Shown here piece after piece: positions 22,611-35,000 of a DNA stretch of 64,000 nucleotides. Source of the stretch: Fulvia fulva (lineage: Eukaryota; Ascomycota; Dothideomycetes; Mycosphaerellales; Mycosphaerellaceae); contig NC_063021.1 in NCBI RefSeq assembly GCF_020509005.1, forward strand, positions 806,001-870,000, in the 5' to 3' direction. Position numbers and translations under genes: made by a program. The notes under the pieces are model-generated. The model did not search any database. It saw only the letters and a list, made by a program, of their open reading frames with translations, and was not told where the DNA came from. Each line of letters begins with the position of its first letter. Position 1 is the stretch's first letter.

Positions 22611-25202
22611 ATGAGCTCGCAGCAATCCGCGCTCCGCAATCACACTCGCAAGCCCTCCCACCAGAATGGCGAGCAGAACCTCTCGCTAGACCTCGACCCT
22701 TATGCCGCGCCTAGCGTCTACTACGGCGGGAGCCACAGCCCTAGAAAGGTTGCAAAGAGTCGCACATACTCAGCTGTAAGAAGTCCACCACTGAGTCCAA
22801 GGACCCCGCACACGCCATACGATCCACAGCCTTATTCGAAGAGATGGTCATTGCCAGCTGCCAGATCGCTGACAGAAGACACCCAACAGATTGATCCTCC
22901 TGGTTCTGAACCACTAGCACACACATTCAAGGCACCCGCGAGGCGAACGAGCCACGGTATGTCGCGGACCATTGGTTGGGATGTACATTCAGTGTGAAGC
23001 TGACAAGGTACAGATGCACAGGGTAATGCCCCTCGCCGCTATCTCATCAATGTTGATGATTGCCTGAAGTCCCTCTTGTCGCGGGAGGACACCGACAACA
23101 ACGTCCAGATCACCATTGAGGACAGCGGGCCAAAGACGATCGAGCTTGGAACAGCCGCTTCTGGTGGCTACAAACGCTTCGATGTCCGCGGCACATATAT
23201 GCTCAGCAATCTCTTGCAGGAGCTTACGTTGGCCAAGAAGTATGGCCGTAAGCAGATCGTACTCGACGAGGCCCGTCTGAACGAGAACCCGGTCAACCGC
23301 ATGGCTCGCCTTATCAAGGACCAGTTCTGGCCGAATCTCACCAGACGCATGGATGGGTCCAACATTGGTGCTGTCGGAAAGGATCCCAAAGACTGGACAG
23401 CAGACCCTCGGCCTCGCATCTACATTCCACCTGGAGCTCCAGAGCAGTATGAGTACTACACTCGGATTGCCAAGGAACATCCCGAGATAAGACTCGATGT
23501 CCAATGGCTGAAGGATGGAGGACCAGACGACGATGAATATGTGCGTGACCTCAACAGCGCCCCTGGTATCCTGGCCATTGAGATGGAACGCGTTGAGGAC
23601 ACACCAAAGGGAGAAATTGATTTCAAGGGCCTGCCTTTCGTTGTTCCTGGCGGTCGCTTCAACGAGCTCTACGGCTGGGACAGTTACATGGAGACGCTGG
23701 GCTTGCTCGTCAACGACCGGGTGGACCTTTGCGAGTCCATGGCAAGACATTTCTGTTTCTCGATTCGCCACTATGGCAAAATCCTGAACGCCAATCGTTC
23801 ATACTATCTCCGCCGCACTCAGCCGCCCTTCCTTACAGACATGGCACTCCGCATCTATGACAGGATAAAACACAGACCTGACAGTCTCGACTTCCTCCGC
23901 AGGTGTATCCTCGCCGCCATCAAGGACTACTATGCGACTTGGACGTCGAAACCGAGATTCGATGAAGAGTCTGGTCTTTCGCGATACGTGCCAGGCGGTC
24001 TTGGTGTACCACCGGAGACAGAGGCAACTCACTTCGTTCATGTCCTGTCACCATACGCCAAGAAGCACAACATGAGCTTCAACGACTTTGTCCATGCCTA
24101 CAATTATGGTCATGTTTTCGAGCCGGAGCTTGACGAGTATTTCCTGCACGACCGATCGGTGCGTGAATCAGGACACGATACCTCATACCGCCTGGAGAGG
24201 GTTAGTGCCCATCTCGCTACGGTCGACCTCAACTCGTGTTTGTACAAGTACGAAGTCGACATTGCACGCACTATCCGTGCATTCTTCGGCGACAAGCTCT
24301 GCATTCCCAAGGAGTGGCACATGCCTGGCCACCCGGACTTCGAGACTTCATCGACTTGGGATCGCCGTGCCAAGAAGCGACGCCAGCAGATGGACAAGCT
24401 CATGTGGAACGAGGAGGCTGGCATGTTCTTCGACTACAACACTGTGAAGAAGGAACAGACTGGGTATGAGAGTGCAACGACTTTCTGGTCCATGTGGGCT
24501 GGCGCTTGTACACCTCGTCAAGCCTCAGTTCTGATCGAAAAGGCATTACCTAAGTTCGAAGTTCACGGCGGTCTTGTTAGCGGTACGGAGAAGAGCCGTG
24601 GCCCAGTAGGTGTTCACCGACCGAACCGTCAATGGGACTTCCCATTCGGCTGGGCACCTCAACAGATCCTTGCCTGGACTGGTATGCTACGTTACGGCTT
24701 TGAGGAGGAAGCACAGCGATGCGCTTATCGCTGGATCTATATGTGCACCAAGGCCTTTGTCGATTTCAATGGCGTCGTAGTCGAGAAGTACGATGTTACA
24801 AGACAGGTCGATCCTCACAAGGTTACCGCTGAATACGGCAATCAAGGTGGTGACTTCAAGGGTGTGGCAACAGAAGGCTTTGGCTGGGTCAATGCATCCT
24901 ACGTCTACGGCTTGCAGATCCTCAATGCCCATATGAAGCGTGCCCTGGGTGCCGTCACCACTTGGGACACCTTCAAGAAGATGACAGAAGGTGAAGATTC
25001 TGGCGACATTTTGCTGGATCCCAAGCACCCGGCATCCCAAATTCATGCAGCCGAGCACCATTCGGCACCGGTACAATACGCACATGGCGGCGAGGCTCCT
25101 GTAACCCCAGCGAACCTGGCGTCGAAGCATGACGATGTCAACCGCGGCTCCACCGTTGGTCTCACGCCCGGGACGATACCGCCAGCGCATGCCTGGGGAT
25201 GA
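22611..25202 (+). CDS. nth1: Neutral trehalase (2 exons)
   Basis: Exons 22611..22956 and 23014..25202 (844 residues); the 57-nt intron GTATGT...ACAG restores [19 protein letters not shown]. It is a GH37 enzyme. The regulatory N-terminus holds a cAMP-dependent kinase-type site, RRTS (Ser about 114), ending right at the splice junction. [17 protein letters not shown] corresponds to the calcium-binding loop of cytosolic trehalases. Trehalase signatures [19 protein letters not shown] and [12 protein letters not shown] are intact, and [19 protein letters not shown] lies near the C-terminus. There is no signal peptide. It hydrolyses cytosolic trehalose to glucose on stress recovery and spore germination; PKA/14-3-3 and calcium control is known for the family. 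Confidence 0.96.
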
Positions 25203-25670
25203 AATCACTTCGACAGTACGTTTGAGCGACTGTGAGGATCGCTCTGCAGTCTGCTTAAGAAGCGTTGCGCGCGTACCTACGATGGATCATGATATGAGGG
25301 AATGAGAAAGTGTGCTTTGGATATGCTTAGCGGTTGATGATGATTGATGGCATACTCATGAGTTGATATTTCGGGCTGGCATGAGATACCTGAAAGCATT
25401 CATCCACATTTACCAATCTCGGATTACGCATCATTTACTGCCGTCTTCGTGTGATCAGGCATATCCCTGTCAGGCACAAGTGACAAAATCTTGCCCCACC
25501 TCGCCACGCAGGGCCAGCTCAAGCATGCAGGTGGGCTTCTCGAACTTTCGTTTCCAAAAGTGATGTTTGCTTGCACGTTGATCTAAAACACCGCCGTGAA
25601 CTAATCATATTTTCCTCCAGCACTTATTAACAGACACACGTCAATCGCACATCCCCGCGACGAACACAAG
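25203..25670. promoter_or_regulatory. Promoter of the cyclophilin-40 gene
   Basis: 468 bp with no coding signal. It contains a heat-shock element (separate entry) and a short AT-rich patch (around 25580-25630) just before the ATG. Confidence 0.6.
25537..25549. promoter_or_regulatory. Heat-shock element (three alternating units)
   Basis: TTCTCGAACTTTC reads as TTC-nn-GAA-nn-TTC, a perfect three-unit Hsf1 site. It lies about 122 bp before the ATG of the cyclophilin-40 gene, whose yeast homologue Cpr6 is an Hsp90 co-chaperone induced by heat. Confidence 0.6.
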
Positions 25671-26792
25671 ATGGCAGACAACAAGCGCAGCCGCGTCTTC
25701 TTCGACATTTCAATCGGCGGAACCTCCGCCGGCAAGGTCGTCTTCGAGCTCTACAACGATGTGGTGCCCAAGACTGCAGAGAACTTCCGCGCGCTGTGCA
25801 CAGGCGAGAAGGGCGAGGGAACGGCAGGCAAGCCTCTACACTACAAAGGCAGCACATTTCACCGTGTGATCAAGAGCTTCATGATCCAGGGTGGTGACTT
25901 CACAGCGGGAAATGGCACTGGCGGTGAGAGCATCTACGGCGAGAAGTTCGAGGACGAGAACTTCGATCTGAAGCACGACAAGCCATTCTTGCTGTCTATG
26001 GCCAATGCTGGAGCCGGAACAAATGGCAGCCAGTTCTTCGTCACCACAGTTCCAACACCCCACTTGGACGGAAAGCATGTGGTATTCGGAGAGGTCATTG
26101 CAGGCAAGAGCATCATTAGAAATGTTGAGAACACTTCCGTTGGAGCAAGTGACAAGCCCGAGAAGGACTGCGTGATTGAAGACTGCGGAGAACTCCCGCC
26201 AAACGTCGACCTTTCTCAGTTCAACAAGAAGAAGGCAGACTCGACAGGTGATGCGTACGAGGACTTCCCTGAAGACCACCCCAAAGAGGGCGATGACTGG
26301 AAAGGTACAGAGATTGTCAAGATCGTGTCGGAGCTGAAGGATATGGGCAACAAGGCATTCAAGGCACAAGAGCACGAGATGGCACTCAGCAAGTACCAGA
26401 AAGCGCTGCGATACCTGCACGAGTACCCTGAGCCTCTCGAGAACGATCCAAAGGACCTCGGAGATCAGCTCAAGACACTCAAGGTCTCGCTCTACACCAA
26501 TTGCTCGCTTATGGAGTACAAGCTTGGTCAATTCAAGAATTCCTTCACGTCAGCAGATAAGGCTGCTGGTGTCCCAGGAATCGATAACAAGGCAAAGGGC
26601 AAGGCCGTCTTCCGGAAGGGTATGGCAGCCAAGGGGTCGAAGGATGAGGAGGGCGCGATCCAGTTCCTGCAGCAAGCTGCCGAGCTCCTGCCAGAGGATC
26701 CGGCCTCGAAGAATGAGCTGGCTGCCGTGAGAAAAGCCATGGCCGATCGCAAGGCCAAGGAGAAGAAGGTGTACGCGAAGGCTTTCGCATGA
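25671..26792 (+). CDS. cpr6: Cyclophilin-40 (peptidyl-prolyl isomerase, Hsp90 co-chaperone)
   Basis: 373 residues, single exon. The cyclophilin domain (about 8-172) is complete: the catalytic Arg lies in [15 protein letters not shown], followed by the cyclosporin-site segments [18 protein letters not shown] and [11 protein letters not shown]. An acidic linker ([15 protein letters not shown]) leads to a C-terminal TPR domain (about 220-350) with [36 protein letters not shown] and [19 protein letters not shown]. It ends in a basic segment, [13 protein letters not shown]. This architecture and length are those of Cyp40/Cpr6, which binds the Hsp90 C-terminal MEEVD through the TPRs and assists client maturation in the cytosol. 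The heat-shock element upstream supports heat induction. Confidence 0.97.
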   Translation: MADNKRSRVFFDISIGGTSAGKVVFELYNDVVPKTAENFRALCTGEKGEGTAGKPLHYKGSTFHRVIKSFMIQGGDFTAGNGTGGESIYGEKFEDENFDLKHDKPFLLSMANAGAGTNGSQFFVTTVPTPHLDGKHVVFGEVIAGKSIIRNVENTSVGASDKPEKDCVIEDCGELPPNVDLSQFNKKKADSTGDAYEDFPEDHPKEGDDWKGTEIVKIVSELKDMGNKAFKAQEHEMALSKYQKALRYLHEYPEPLENDPKDLGDQLKTLKVSLYTNCSLMEYKLGQFKNSFTSADKAAGVPGIDNKAKGKAVFRKGMAAKGSKDEEGAIQFLQQAAELLPEDPASKNELAAVRKAMADRKAKEKKVYAKAFA

Positions 26793-27928
26793 ACGTGAAT
26801 GCGATCGGAATGAGCGCACTCGGACATGGTCGGCGTGCTCATGAAAGGCTTACGTCTGTGTAGCGTTACAGCGTTCTAGGATAGAGTCTTGCCGCTCCGA
26901 CGAGCCATAATGCGGGAACGGAGTCATAGCAAGCGAGCGCAGCACGCGTTCGTTGGCCGTAGTACCGACATCTCCACGAGACATTGCTGCGACTGCTTAT
27001 GTGGTGCAAAGGATGAGGCTGAGCTCAGCCCAATGCAGCGGCTGGCATCAAGCGACAGCTGCGGTGAAAAGAATGGAGCACGAAGATAACGAAGTTGAAA
27101 ATAGTAAACGTACATAAACAGAGAGATGCCTATCCCCTCAAGGGACGATCCATCACACAGTCTCACCACAACATGGCTCTCACAGCACTTTCTCCCGAGT
27201 ACTTTCCCGTTTCGTCCTCAGCTTCGTCACGCGAGCCCTCACCAAAGTCCGCAGCGTACACCGGCTTGCCAGGACGTACCTTGAGATCGAAGAAGCGTCC
27301 TCTGGCACTCATGGGCAGATCGCGTTCCAGAGTCACAAGCATTGGTGCTGCCCTGCGTCGTGCCGAGTGTGCTGTTGCTATCGACCGAGCTCTTCACGCC
27401 TCGGACAACGCATTGAATGTCGAGTCAGCTGTCAAGAAGGTGCGACGCAGCTGGTTGACGAGACACTAGAGGAGTGGTACGGCAGTCCCAGCGGGCGTTT
27501 CATCGTTTCGCGTGTCTTGAGACTGGAGATGGTGTTTGGGCGTGAACAGAAGACAGGCTCCCCCCAGCGAAGTGTCGGCGCAGATCAATAAGGACATCAG
27601 GAGATACTCTCCACGTCATCCGGTCAGGGTCACATGCATTGCTTCCCTCGAGCTCGACCCACCTCTCACTCTCTTCCAAACGCATTGGGTTATGCACTAC
27701 GACTGTGCTGCATTGCCTCTCCTCCATACTTCCATGCAACGCAGACGTGCTCTCGCATATTGCTTACTACCCACGCTTATGGCGAGGTGACACGCAAGAC
27801 GATAAGATCCAACATTCACGCCGGAACGAGCCCCAGGATCCCCATCTGAGCATAGTCGCATTGCGCTGCGCCATCACCAAGTAGCAAGCACAAACTCTCC
27901 GTGACATGCTGCACAAAACGATCCGGTA
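26793..27928. other. Intergenic with one possible small gene
   Basis: 1.1 kb. Apart from the weak candidate at 27173..27469, I see only short overlapping frames. Confidence 0.4.
27173..27469 (+). CDS. Possible small basic protein, unknown
   Basis: 98 residues from the ATG at 27173. The first part is Ser/Pro-rich (SPEYFPVSSSASSREPSPK). The rest is basic with helix-forming stretches (IGAALRRAECAVAIDRALHA, ESAVKKVRRSW). Nothing in it is recognisable; the even amino-acid mix argues mildly for a real gene, but it could be chance or one exon of a longer gene. Confidence 0.35.
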   Translation: MALTALSPEYFPVSSSASSREPSPKSAAYTGLPGRTLRSKKRPLALMGRSRSRVTSIGAALRRAECAVAIDRALHASDNALNVESAVKKVRRSWLTRH

Positions 27929-29236
27929 ATGCCGCCGCAAGCCAATCCGAAAGATTCAGCTGCCTCTCTTGCAACAACGCGGCCCATCTCGCCGCACAAC
28001 TCGAGCACCCCGCTCATCACGGAGCATCAACGCCAGGACCTACGCCAAGCGGGACCAACAGCGTCAGCATCTGCAGACGTGCATAGCGAGGAGAAAGACG
28101 CGAAAGCAGGAAAGAGGAGCTTGTTTGGCTTGGGCAAGAAGAAAGACAGCAAGAAGCCGGCCATGGAGGCACAACCCGTTGCAGCAGTGCTGCCTCAGTC
28201 GCAGGCTGCGGTCAGGCCTCCATCGCCTCTAAAGTCGCAACAGCCTCCTGATCTCAAGTCAACGTCGCAATCCATACCATTGTCGCCGGCAAGACATCCT
28301 TATCAGCAGACGATAGCGGCGCAATCACCCTCGCGTCTCCGCTCCAGCTCGCCCAGGTTACACAGCCCCGCATCTTCCGAGATATTCGAGCGAAACGTCC
28401 AGGAGCCTATACCAATGTCAGGTCTCGGAGGTGAATTAGACCCTGCACACATTCCAGCGCATGTCATCACCGAAGATCAGATCCCACCAGCATTAGAAGC
28501 ATCGGCGCAAGCTATCACAAACGATCAGCTCAACCCTGATGAAGTCGAAATCGTAACTTCTTCCACACACTTGCCCGCTTCGAGTGTCTTGGAAGGTTCG
28601 GCAAGCCATGCCGATTTGACCCAGCTCAACTCGCCTACACTACCTTCGCTTCGACATGAACAGTCACAGGATTCCGAGCCAGCTTCAAGCATGCACGCAT
28701 CGGGAATTGTGCCTAGTCTCGAGGATGACGGCGCAAGCAGCTATGGTCAGCTAGATCCTAACGATGTTCGCAGACTGAGCTTCATCTCGTTCAAAGATAT
28801 CGTTCAAAGCGAGCATCAGCAGATGGCGCACTCCTCCCTGGGTGAGATAGGGAGCAGAGATAGCTTGCACATCGCAAACGCCTTACCACCAACCTCAATT
28901 GGAGAACGCGCAGCATCACCCTTACGATCACCACGCTCTCCAACTTCAACTCACAGTCACAGCCTGAGCGGCGGCCTGGCCACGCCGCCTCCAGGAGTCA
29001 ATATTAACGCAGTTGGCGGCGTGTCGAATCCCGAACAGTCTCCTGCCCGCAGTATTGGCCTTGGCAGTCCCGGATCTCAGCATGGAGAACTCACCATTGA
29101 GACGATGCGACAAGCTCTGCGGAAGACTGCCAGCGGCGATCTATCTGGCGTGAGGAGCGCCGGCATGAGTCCCGTGAGCGACGAACACTTCTCGGTTCGG
29201 GACCCACCCAGAAGCCGAACGAACACCCAAGAATAA
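27929..29236 (+). CDS. Disordered Ser/Pro-rich protein of unknown function
   Basis: 435 residues, one exon, ATG start. Most of it is low-complexity Ser/Pro/Gln with many SP sites. Segments that look constrained are KRSLFGLGKKKDSKK near residue 65, a central acidic block (ITEDQIPPALEASAQAITND, then LNPDEVEIVTSS), the motif DVRRLSFISFKDIVQSEHQ around residue 280 and HGELTIETMRQALRKTASGD near the C-terminus. RRLSF is a good basophilic-kinase site. A disordered regulatory or scaffold protein with short docking motifs is the most that can be inferred. It is followed by a long gene-poor stretch. Confidence 0.75.
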   Translation: MPPQANPKDSAASLATTRPISPHNSSTPLITEHQRQDLRQAGPTASASADVHSEEKDAKAGKRSLFGLGKKKDSKKPAMEAQPVAAVLPQSQAAVRPPSPLKSQQPPDLKSTSQSIPLSPARHPYQQTIAAQSPSRLRSSSPRLHSPASSEIFERNVQEPIPMSGLGGELDPAHIPAHVITEDQIPPALEASAQAITNDQLNPDEVEIVTSSTHLPASSVLEGSASHADLTQLNSPTLPSLRHEQSQDSEPASSMHASGIVPSLEDDGASSYGQLDPNDVRRLSFISFKDIVQSEHQQMAHSSLGEIGSRDSLHIANALPPTSIGERAASPLRSPRSPTSTHSHSLSGGLATPPPGVNINAVGGVSNPEQSPARSIGLGSPGSQHGELTIETMRQALRKTASGDLSGVRSAGMSPVSDEHFSVRDPPRSRTNTQE

Positions 29237-32057
29237 GACAACATGGACTGGAAGATGAGCTGTGCTCCATCTGAGCTTTCATTGCTGCTGGTCAGAACAT
29301 GTTTGGGGAGACAGGTGCCGTTATTTGCTGTTTCGTTTGATGCGAGTGAGATGTTATTTCTGTCTGGTTCCTCGGTGCTATGCTATCTGCTGGGCCTGTG
29401 CGAGGCTGTGAATTTATCTTATGCTAGGATATACCTGGAATCTGTATGGAAATGCTTATCTATGTTGGAATCTTGAACCCTGACGAGAGGGTCGTTTGCG
29501 ATTGGAACGAAGTGATGACGGCGGGTTGGTGGAGATATTGCTGAGTAGATGCTATCTTGTGGGAATTTGGAAGATCCGAATACTACTATCGTGCGGAGCA
29601 TTCACTGTCTGTTATCGGGGATTGTGTTTCATGTGAAGATGCTCGTTCATCGTGTGGAGAGAGATCATGATGATTGCTTGATTGCAAGCGAGATGCGAGA
29701 GTCCTCCGGTCTTCAAGCGCTATCCTTGCTGTTCATCATACTAGTAGGCTTATCTATGTCGAATCGCGATGTATTTGATATTTATCACCGCCGAGCAGCA
29801 CTACTGCACTATTGCGAACGAGGGAGCAAGGGCTCCTGACAAAAGAGGTGGCCGCTTGCATGACTGTAGATGTATCTTTTGTTAACAACGACGATTCTAC
29901 CGCGGCGTAGCGGCTGCTGTGAACGTCGAAGCGGAAGCGTCGCACGACGCGTATCTCTCTATAACGTTACGTAGGTCGACGGTGCTCGGAGCGTTTTGTA
30001 GAGGCTCTGATAACTATCGCACTTCGAAGCACGGTGGCCACTTCTTTTGTCAGGAGCCCTCGGAGCACGTCGACAAAACTCGACGTACATGTGATGTGGA
30101 TGTTCATGCTCGGCACGAAATGAGGACTTTTAGTCCTCTGTCTGCGGAGGTCAATGTGGTACCGAAGCAGACAGATAGATCATCATGCCATCACGATAGA
30201 CCAAGCTTGAGATTGAGAGGGGTCAAATGCGTGGAGTAAATCGATCGACGATGTCGCATGTGAATGTCTGTGAGTATCGTGTTTCTCGGAACGCCTTCAG
30301 GGCACTTCTGTACCATGGTAGGATATTGAGAATCCTCCGGATGACGGCGGTTTGGTCCCGAGTTGGCAGGATCCGAGCGGTGTTCATGTGTATGTAACAG
30401 GATCGAGATGTTGTCAGAAGATAAGTTGGAAGCTGTACAGTAAGATGAACGCATTGATGGCCATTCCAATACTGCTCATCACAGACATACAGCGATGCAC
30501 GCGATGCTACTGCAGGTCTGAGTACCAGCAGAGTGGTATAGATGCAAGGTGACATTGAGATCGACATGCATGCGAGGTAGGTGCTATGCGGCCGCGATGC
30601 AAGGCTTCTCAAACTGTGCTACTGCAATGTCAGTAACATGTGTTAGTATAGTAATACTGTGCGCTCCAGACTTGTGCACAACCATTGGTTGACAAATGTA
30701 ATAGCCACATGGCAGGAGACATGCCAATATACATTGAGATCAGCAGAAAGACTACTTGGTGCTGCTGATGTCATATGAGCCGTGAAACTTAACGAAGCTG
30801 TATGGTTTGGGAGCTGCGTTGCTGAAACAAGCACACATCCCACGCCGTACCACGGTTCGCCGAGTCAGTTTGGGCGGTGTTCCTGGCTCGAGATGCGGTT
30901 CCTGAACCTTAGTGGAGGTGTGTCTTGTCATGTCGTCGATGAGATTTCCTGTAAGCAGAGACGGGCTCCCACTTTTGCTTTGCCATCCTTTCCGACGCGC
31001 TGGCTACGTTGGGCTCGCATGCAGCTCACCGACGACTGTGCGCGGCTGCTGCGTTGTTCTTGGGTGAGGGACGGGAAGTGTTTCTGTTTCGCAGGGGGGT
31101 CGACTAGTGCGGGTTTCGCTACGTCCTCTGCGAGGCGGCCAGCAGTTCTACGATGTGGTATGCGTAAGAATGATGAAGCTGAGCCCGACGCCACTGCCGA
31201 TGGCGCCTGTTCGAACCGAGATTTGCTTCGGGATCGCTGAAGCGCACGGGGAAGGCGTGTTGCGTTGCTGGGGCTGGGGCGGTAGGAAAGAAGTGCGTTC
31301 GAAGTTCGACCGTTCGACGTTCTTGTCATTCGCTTGCGCCTGTCGATCCTTCGTAGCGGCCCGCCCAAGGGTGCCACGGTGTCTTGAATCGTCGTGGGCA
31401 GGGCCAAGTAGCCGTGCTCAGCGAAAGAGTAGGGCGCCAGGCGGGGGGCGCGCCACATCTCTGGAGCCACTGGAGCTACTATCATACCACCGTGCTGCAG
31501 CCCGACCGCGGTGAGGGCAATTGAGACATCAGCCGTGGCCAGCAGCTTCGTGATCTTCTGCTCATATCTTGGCTGAGCTGGCTGCAGTCCGTGCCATCAT
31601 CACATTCATCGTTCGGCACGTGCGCTCGTCTGAAAGAGCTACTACCCGACTGGTACATGTACCTGATCTGAGCTGACGCCGTCTGCACTGGTCTGCGTCT
31701 CACTGCGGAGACGGCACATGATTGCTTGTGCTATTGCTCGAGAGGCATTGTGTGTGCAGCCTTTTCAGCACGGTGGTGGAGCTCTGCCCGTTGTCTCTCT
31801 ATTTGCACCCACTGCTCTGGCTCTCTGCCAGGACCACCCATGCGCTGAGGCCCTCACGCGCTCACATCTAGCCACGGCCGCTCAGCAGCGCCCTGCGACA
31901 TGCGCCGCAGTCGAGCCTTCGACGACATAGCCCGACCACATTGGCCGGTTTCAGCCGGCACACAGCACCCCATCGAGGATCGAGGATCGCGGTCTGAGGG
32001 CTCGAGATTGAGGGTGCCACCAAACGGAGCGCGGGAGAGTGTGCAGCGTGAAAGTGG
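29237..32057. other. 2.8 kb gene-poor stretch
   Basis: Only short frames on both strands (the longest, 30928..31485 -, is Arg/Ser-rich without domain-like sequence). No repeats, RNA genes or transposon remnants are recognised. The right end must contain the RasGAP promoter and leader; the rest could hold unannotated non-coding RNA or a distant regulatory region. Confidence 0.5.
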
Positions 32058-35000
32058 ATGCAAGCGGTGCCTCGAGACGCAGCAAACATGAGCGCTGGGT
32101 CGCAGCGGCGGCGCTCTGACGTGTGGCAGACGCAGTCGCAGGCGCAGCAGAGCGATGCCATGCTCAAGGAGAAGGAGAATCGGCGGCAACACAGATGGAC
32201 GCACGACAAGTCACGAAAGGAGCCGACGCTGTATGATGAGTGGCTGTCGCAGGAACAGCGGACGGCCATACCACCGCACCAGCAGCCACAACAGCATTCC
32301 GCCGACGCATCCTCGAGGCACAGGGCCGTCGAGCGACGTCCTTCAATGCCCCTGCGCCAAGGTAGTACGACAGCCAGCGCCGCCACCATTCGCACGGTAA
32401 CACCCGACGACCAACAGACCGGCTTGGGAATGGAACACAATAATCTGCCCGAGAGCACGACCATGAATTTCGAGCGCGTTTTCATTCCGCACACGACTAC
32501 GACCATTGTGGGTGGAGCGGCAGCAGCCAAGGACAGTCCGAGCAGCAGGAGCAAGAGAGCTTCCAAGGACCGACATCGAAATCACTCGGCGTGGGCATCG
32601 CAAGCGAGCAGCCCGCCAACGAGCAGGAACGGCAGTGTCAATCTCTCAAATTCGTCCTTCCTCGGTCGCAGTGAGAGCAAGAGCAATGGACAGCAGAGAA
32701 GCCACGGCTACATGAATGACAACGATGGCGCGGGCCGCCCGCGAACTCAGACGCTTGAGAGTCGGACGAGGAGGGAACAGTCTCCTACTGCACTGCTGTC
32801 CGTGAGCAGGAATCGTGTCGGCAGCGTGCATACGCCATCGTCACCCGTAAACCAAGGCGGTGCAGAATTTTTGGCATCAATGCCTGTCTCCACGGAATTG
32901 CCTTCAGCACCGTCGGTATCTTCGCTGGGCTCGCCAGTGAACTCACCTGACGCTGGGCACAGATCAATATCGCCCATATCGACTAGCACCGTTGACTCGA
33001 TAACTTCTGCTTTACCAAGTGCAAACGCTAGGCGCATCTTGCATCTCATGAAGACTTTGAATGGCAGGATGAGCGGCAATGTTGTGTTTCGTCGTGGACA
33101 TGGGAACCCCTGGTCTCAGAGCTACTGTTACATCCAAGAAGAAAGTGGGAGCTTGATGTACGAATCGAGAAGCGACGGCTCGCACAAGAGCTTGATATCG
33201 GATTTACGTGGCAGCAAGGTGCGATCAAATCTGGACAATGACGTTCCCTATCTGGAAGTCAGCTTTGCCGAGAAGACGGATGAAATACACATCAAACTGC
33301 AAACACAATCCGACTTTGATGCCTGGTTCGCAGCGCTCCTGCATTGGACACCCCGCGACACCTCATCAGCATCCAGCAATGAGAAACGACCAGATTCCGA
33401 GATGGGCTCAAAATCATCGACCATTGCGGAAAACTCCGGACGACGAGCCTCAGTGAGCAACGCAACTCCTTCTGAGAGGAGCAGCCATGAACGCCCCTCG
33501 CTTGACCGGACACAGAAAACGGATCGCCGCAAGTCCGTGATAGGTGCGCTACCTAAGGAGAATCCAGTGATCAAAATTGGAAAGATGATCTATTGGGACA
33601 CGAACGTGGGCTACAGCAATGCCAGCGCATCAACTGTTGGCCAACCTTCCTCGAGGCCAAGCACGAATCGTATGCAAAGCGTTGGTGCGCGGCGATGGCG
33701 GATGATCAGTGGCCAGCTGCGCGAGAACGGAGAGCTGAAGTTACACGCTGATGCGGACAACGCCTTGCTGTCGGTGGTGCAATTGAGCCAACTAAGTCGC
33801 TGCGCCATTCAACGGCTCGATTCGAGTGTGCTCGACAACGACTTTTGCATTGCCATCTACCCGCAGTACACTTCAAGTCACACTGTCAGCCAGCCAGGAT
33901 TCATCAGGCCGATCTTCTTGAGCTTGGAGAGTCGCGTACTGTATGAAGTGTGGTTCGTGTTACTTCGAGCTTTCACAATGCCTTCGATATATGGGCCACG
34001 ATTGGATGCCGAACCAGGCGAGACTGGCGATGTCAACGGTAATCGCGATCTTGAAAGCATGATAGCCACGAGCACGACTTACACCTTCCGGATGGAACGC
34101 AGCCTGAGTGTGAGAGTCGTGGAGGCGAAGATGCAGCCACCCAGCGGGAACGCAACCAACGAATCGAGCTTTAGCGGTGGTTACAGCAGGCAGCAAAGTG
34201 CTACTTCTGAGAAACACGGATACTATGCGGAGGTACTGCTGGATAACGAGACTCGAGGAAAGACAGTTGTGAAGTACGATGGTCTGAACCCGCTCTGGGG
34301 TGAGAACTTCGAGTTTCAGGACCTTCCACCAGTGCTGAACAACGCAAGCGTGGTGGTCAAACGACGACCAGCAGAGCAGGCGAGTCTTCGGGAACAGCAA
34401 GGAAGTCAGCCTTGGCAAGACGGTTACGGCGATCAGCAAGGTGGCTTCACGAATCTAGCCTTTGATATCGCGTGTGGCAAGATGGAGATCCAGATGGAAG
34501 AGCTGGAGCCCGAGAAAGAGATTGAAAAGTGGTGGCCTGTCATGAACATGCATGGACATCGTGTGGGCGAGATTCTGATCAAGGTCCGAGCTGATGAGGG
34601 CATCATACTCATGGCACGCGACTATCGACCGCTCGGTGAGCTTCTACACCGGTTCTCCAATGGCTTGACGCTGCAGATTGCACAAATGATACCCAGCGAG
34701 TTGAAACGACTGGGCGACAGTCTGCTGAACATCTATCAGGTGGCCGGCAAAGCAGGAGACTGGATCATGGCGCTGGTGGAAGAGGAAATCGATGGCATCC
34801 ACAAGGAGACTCCGATCACCCAACTAAGGTACAGCCGACGAGTTGGCTCGAATGACAGCCATGATCCTCTAGGAAGCGGCGCTGCCCACACCGACCGCGA
34901 GCTAATCGTGCGCGACATGAACAAGAACGCGACTCTGGAAGCCAACCTCTTATTCCGTGGCAACACATTACTGACCAAGAGTCTCGACACCCACATGCGG

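Noticed and set aside
30928..31485. 185-codon minus-strand frame in the gene-poor region
   Set aside because: Low-complexity Arg/Ser content, non-credible start, no domain-like sequence.
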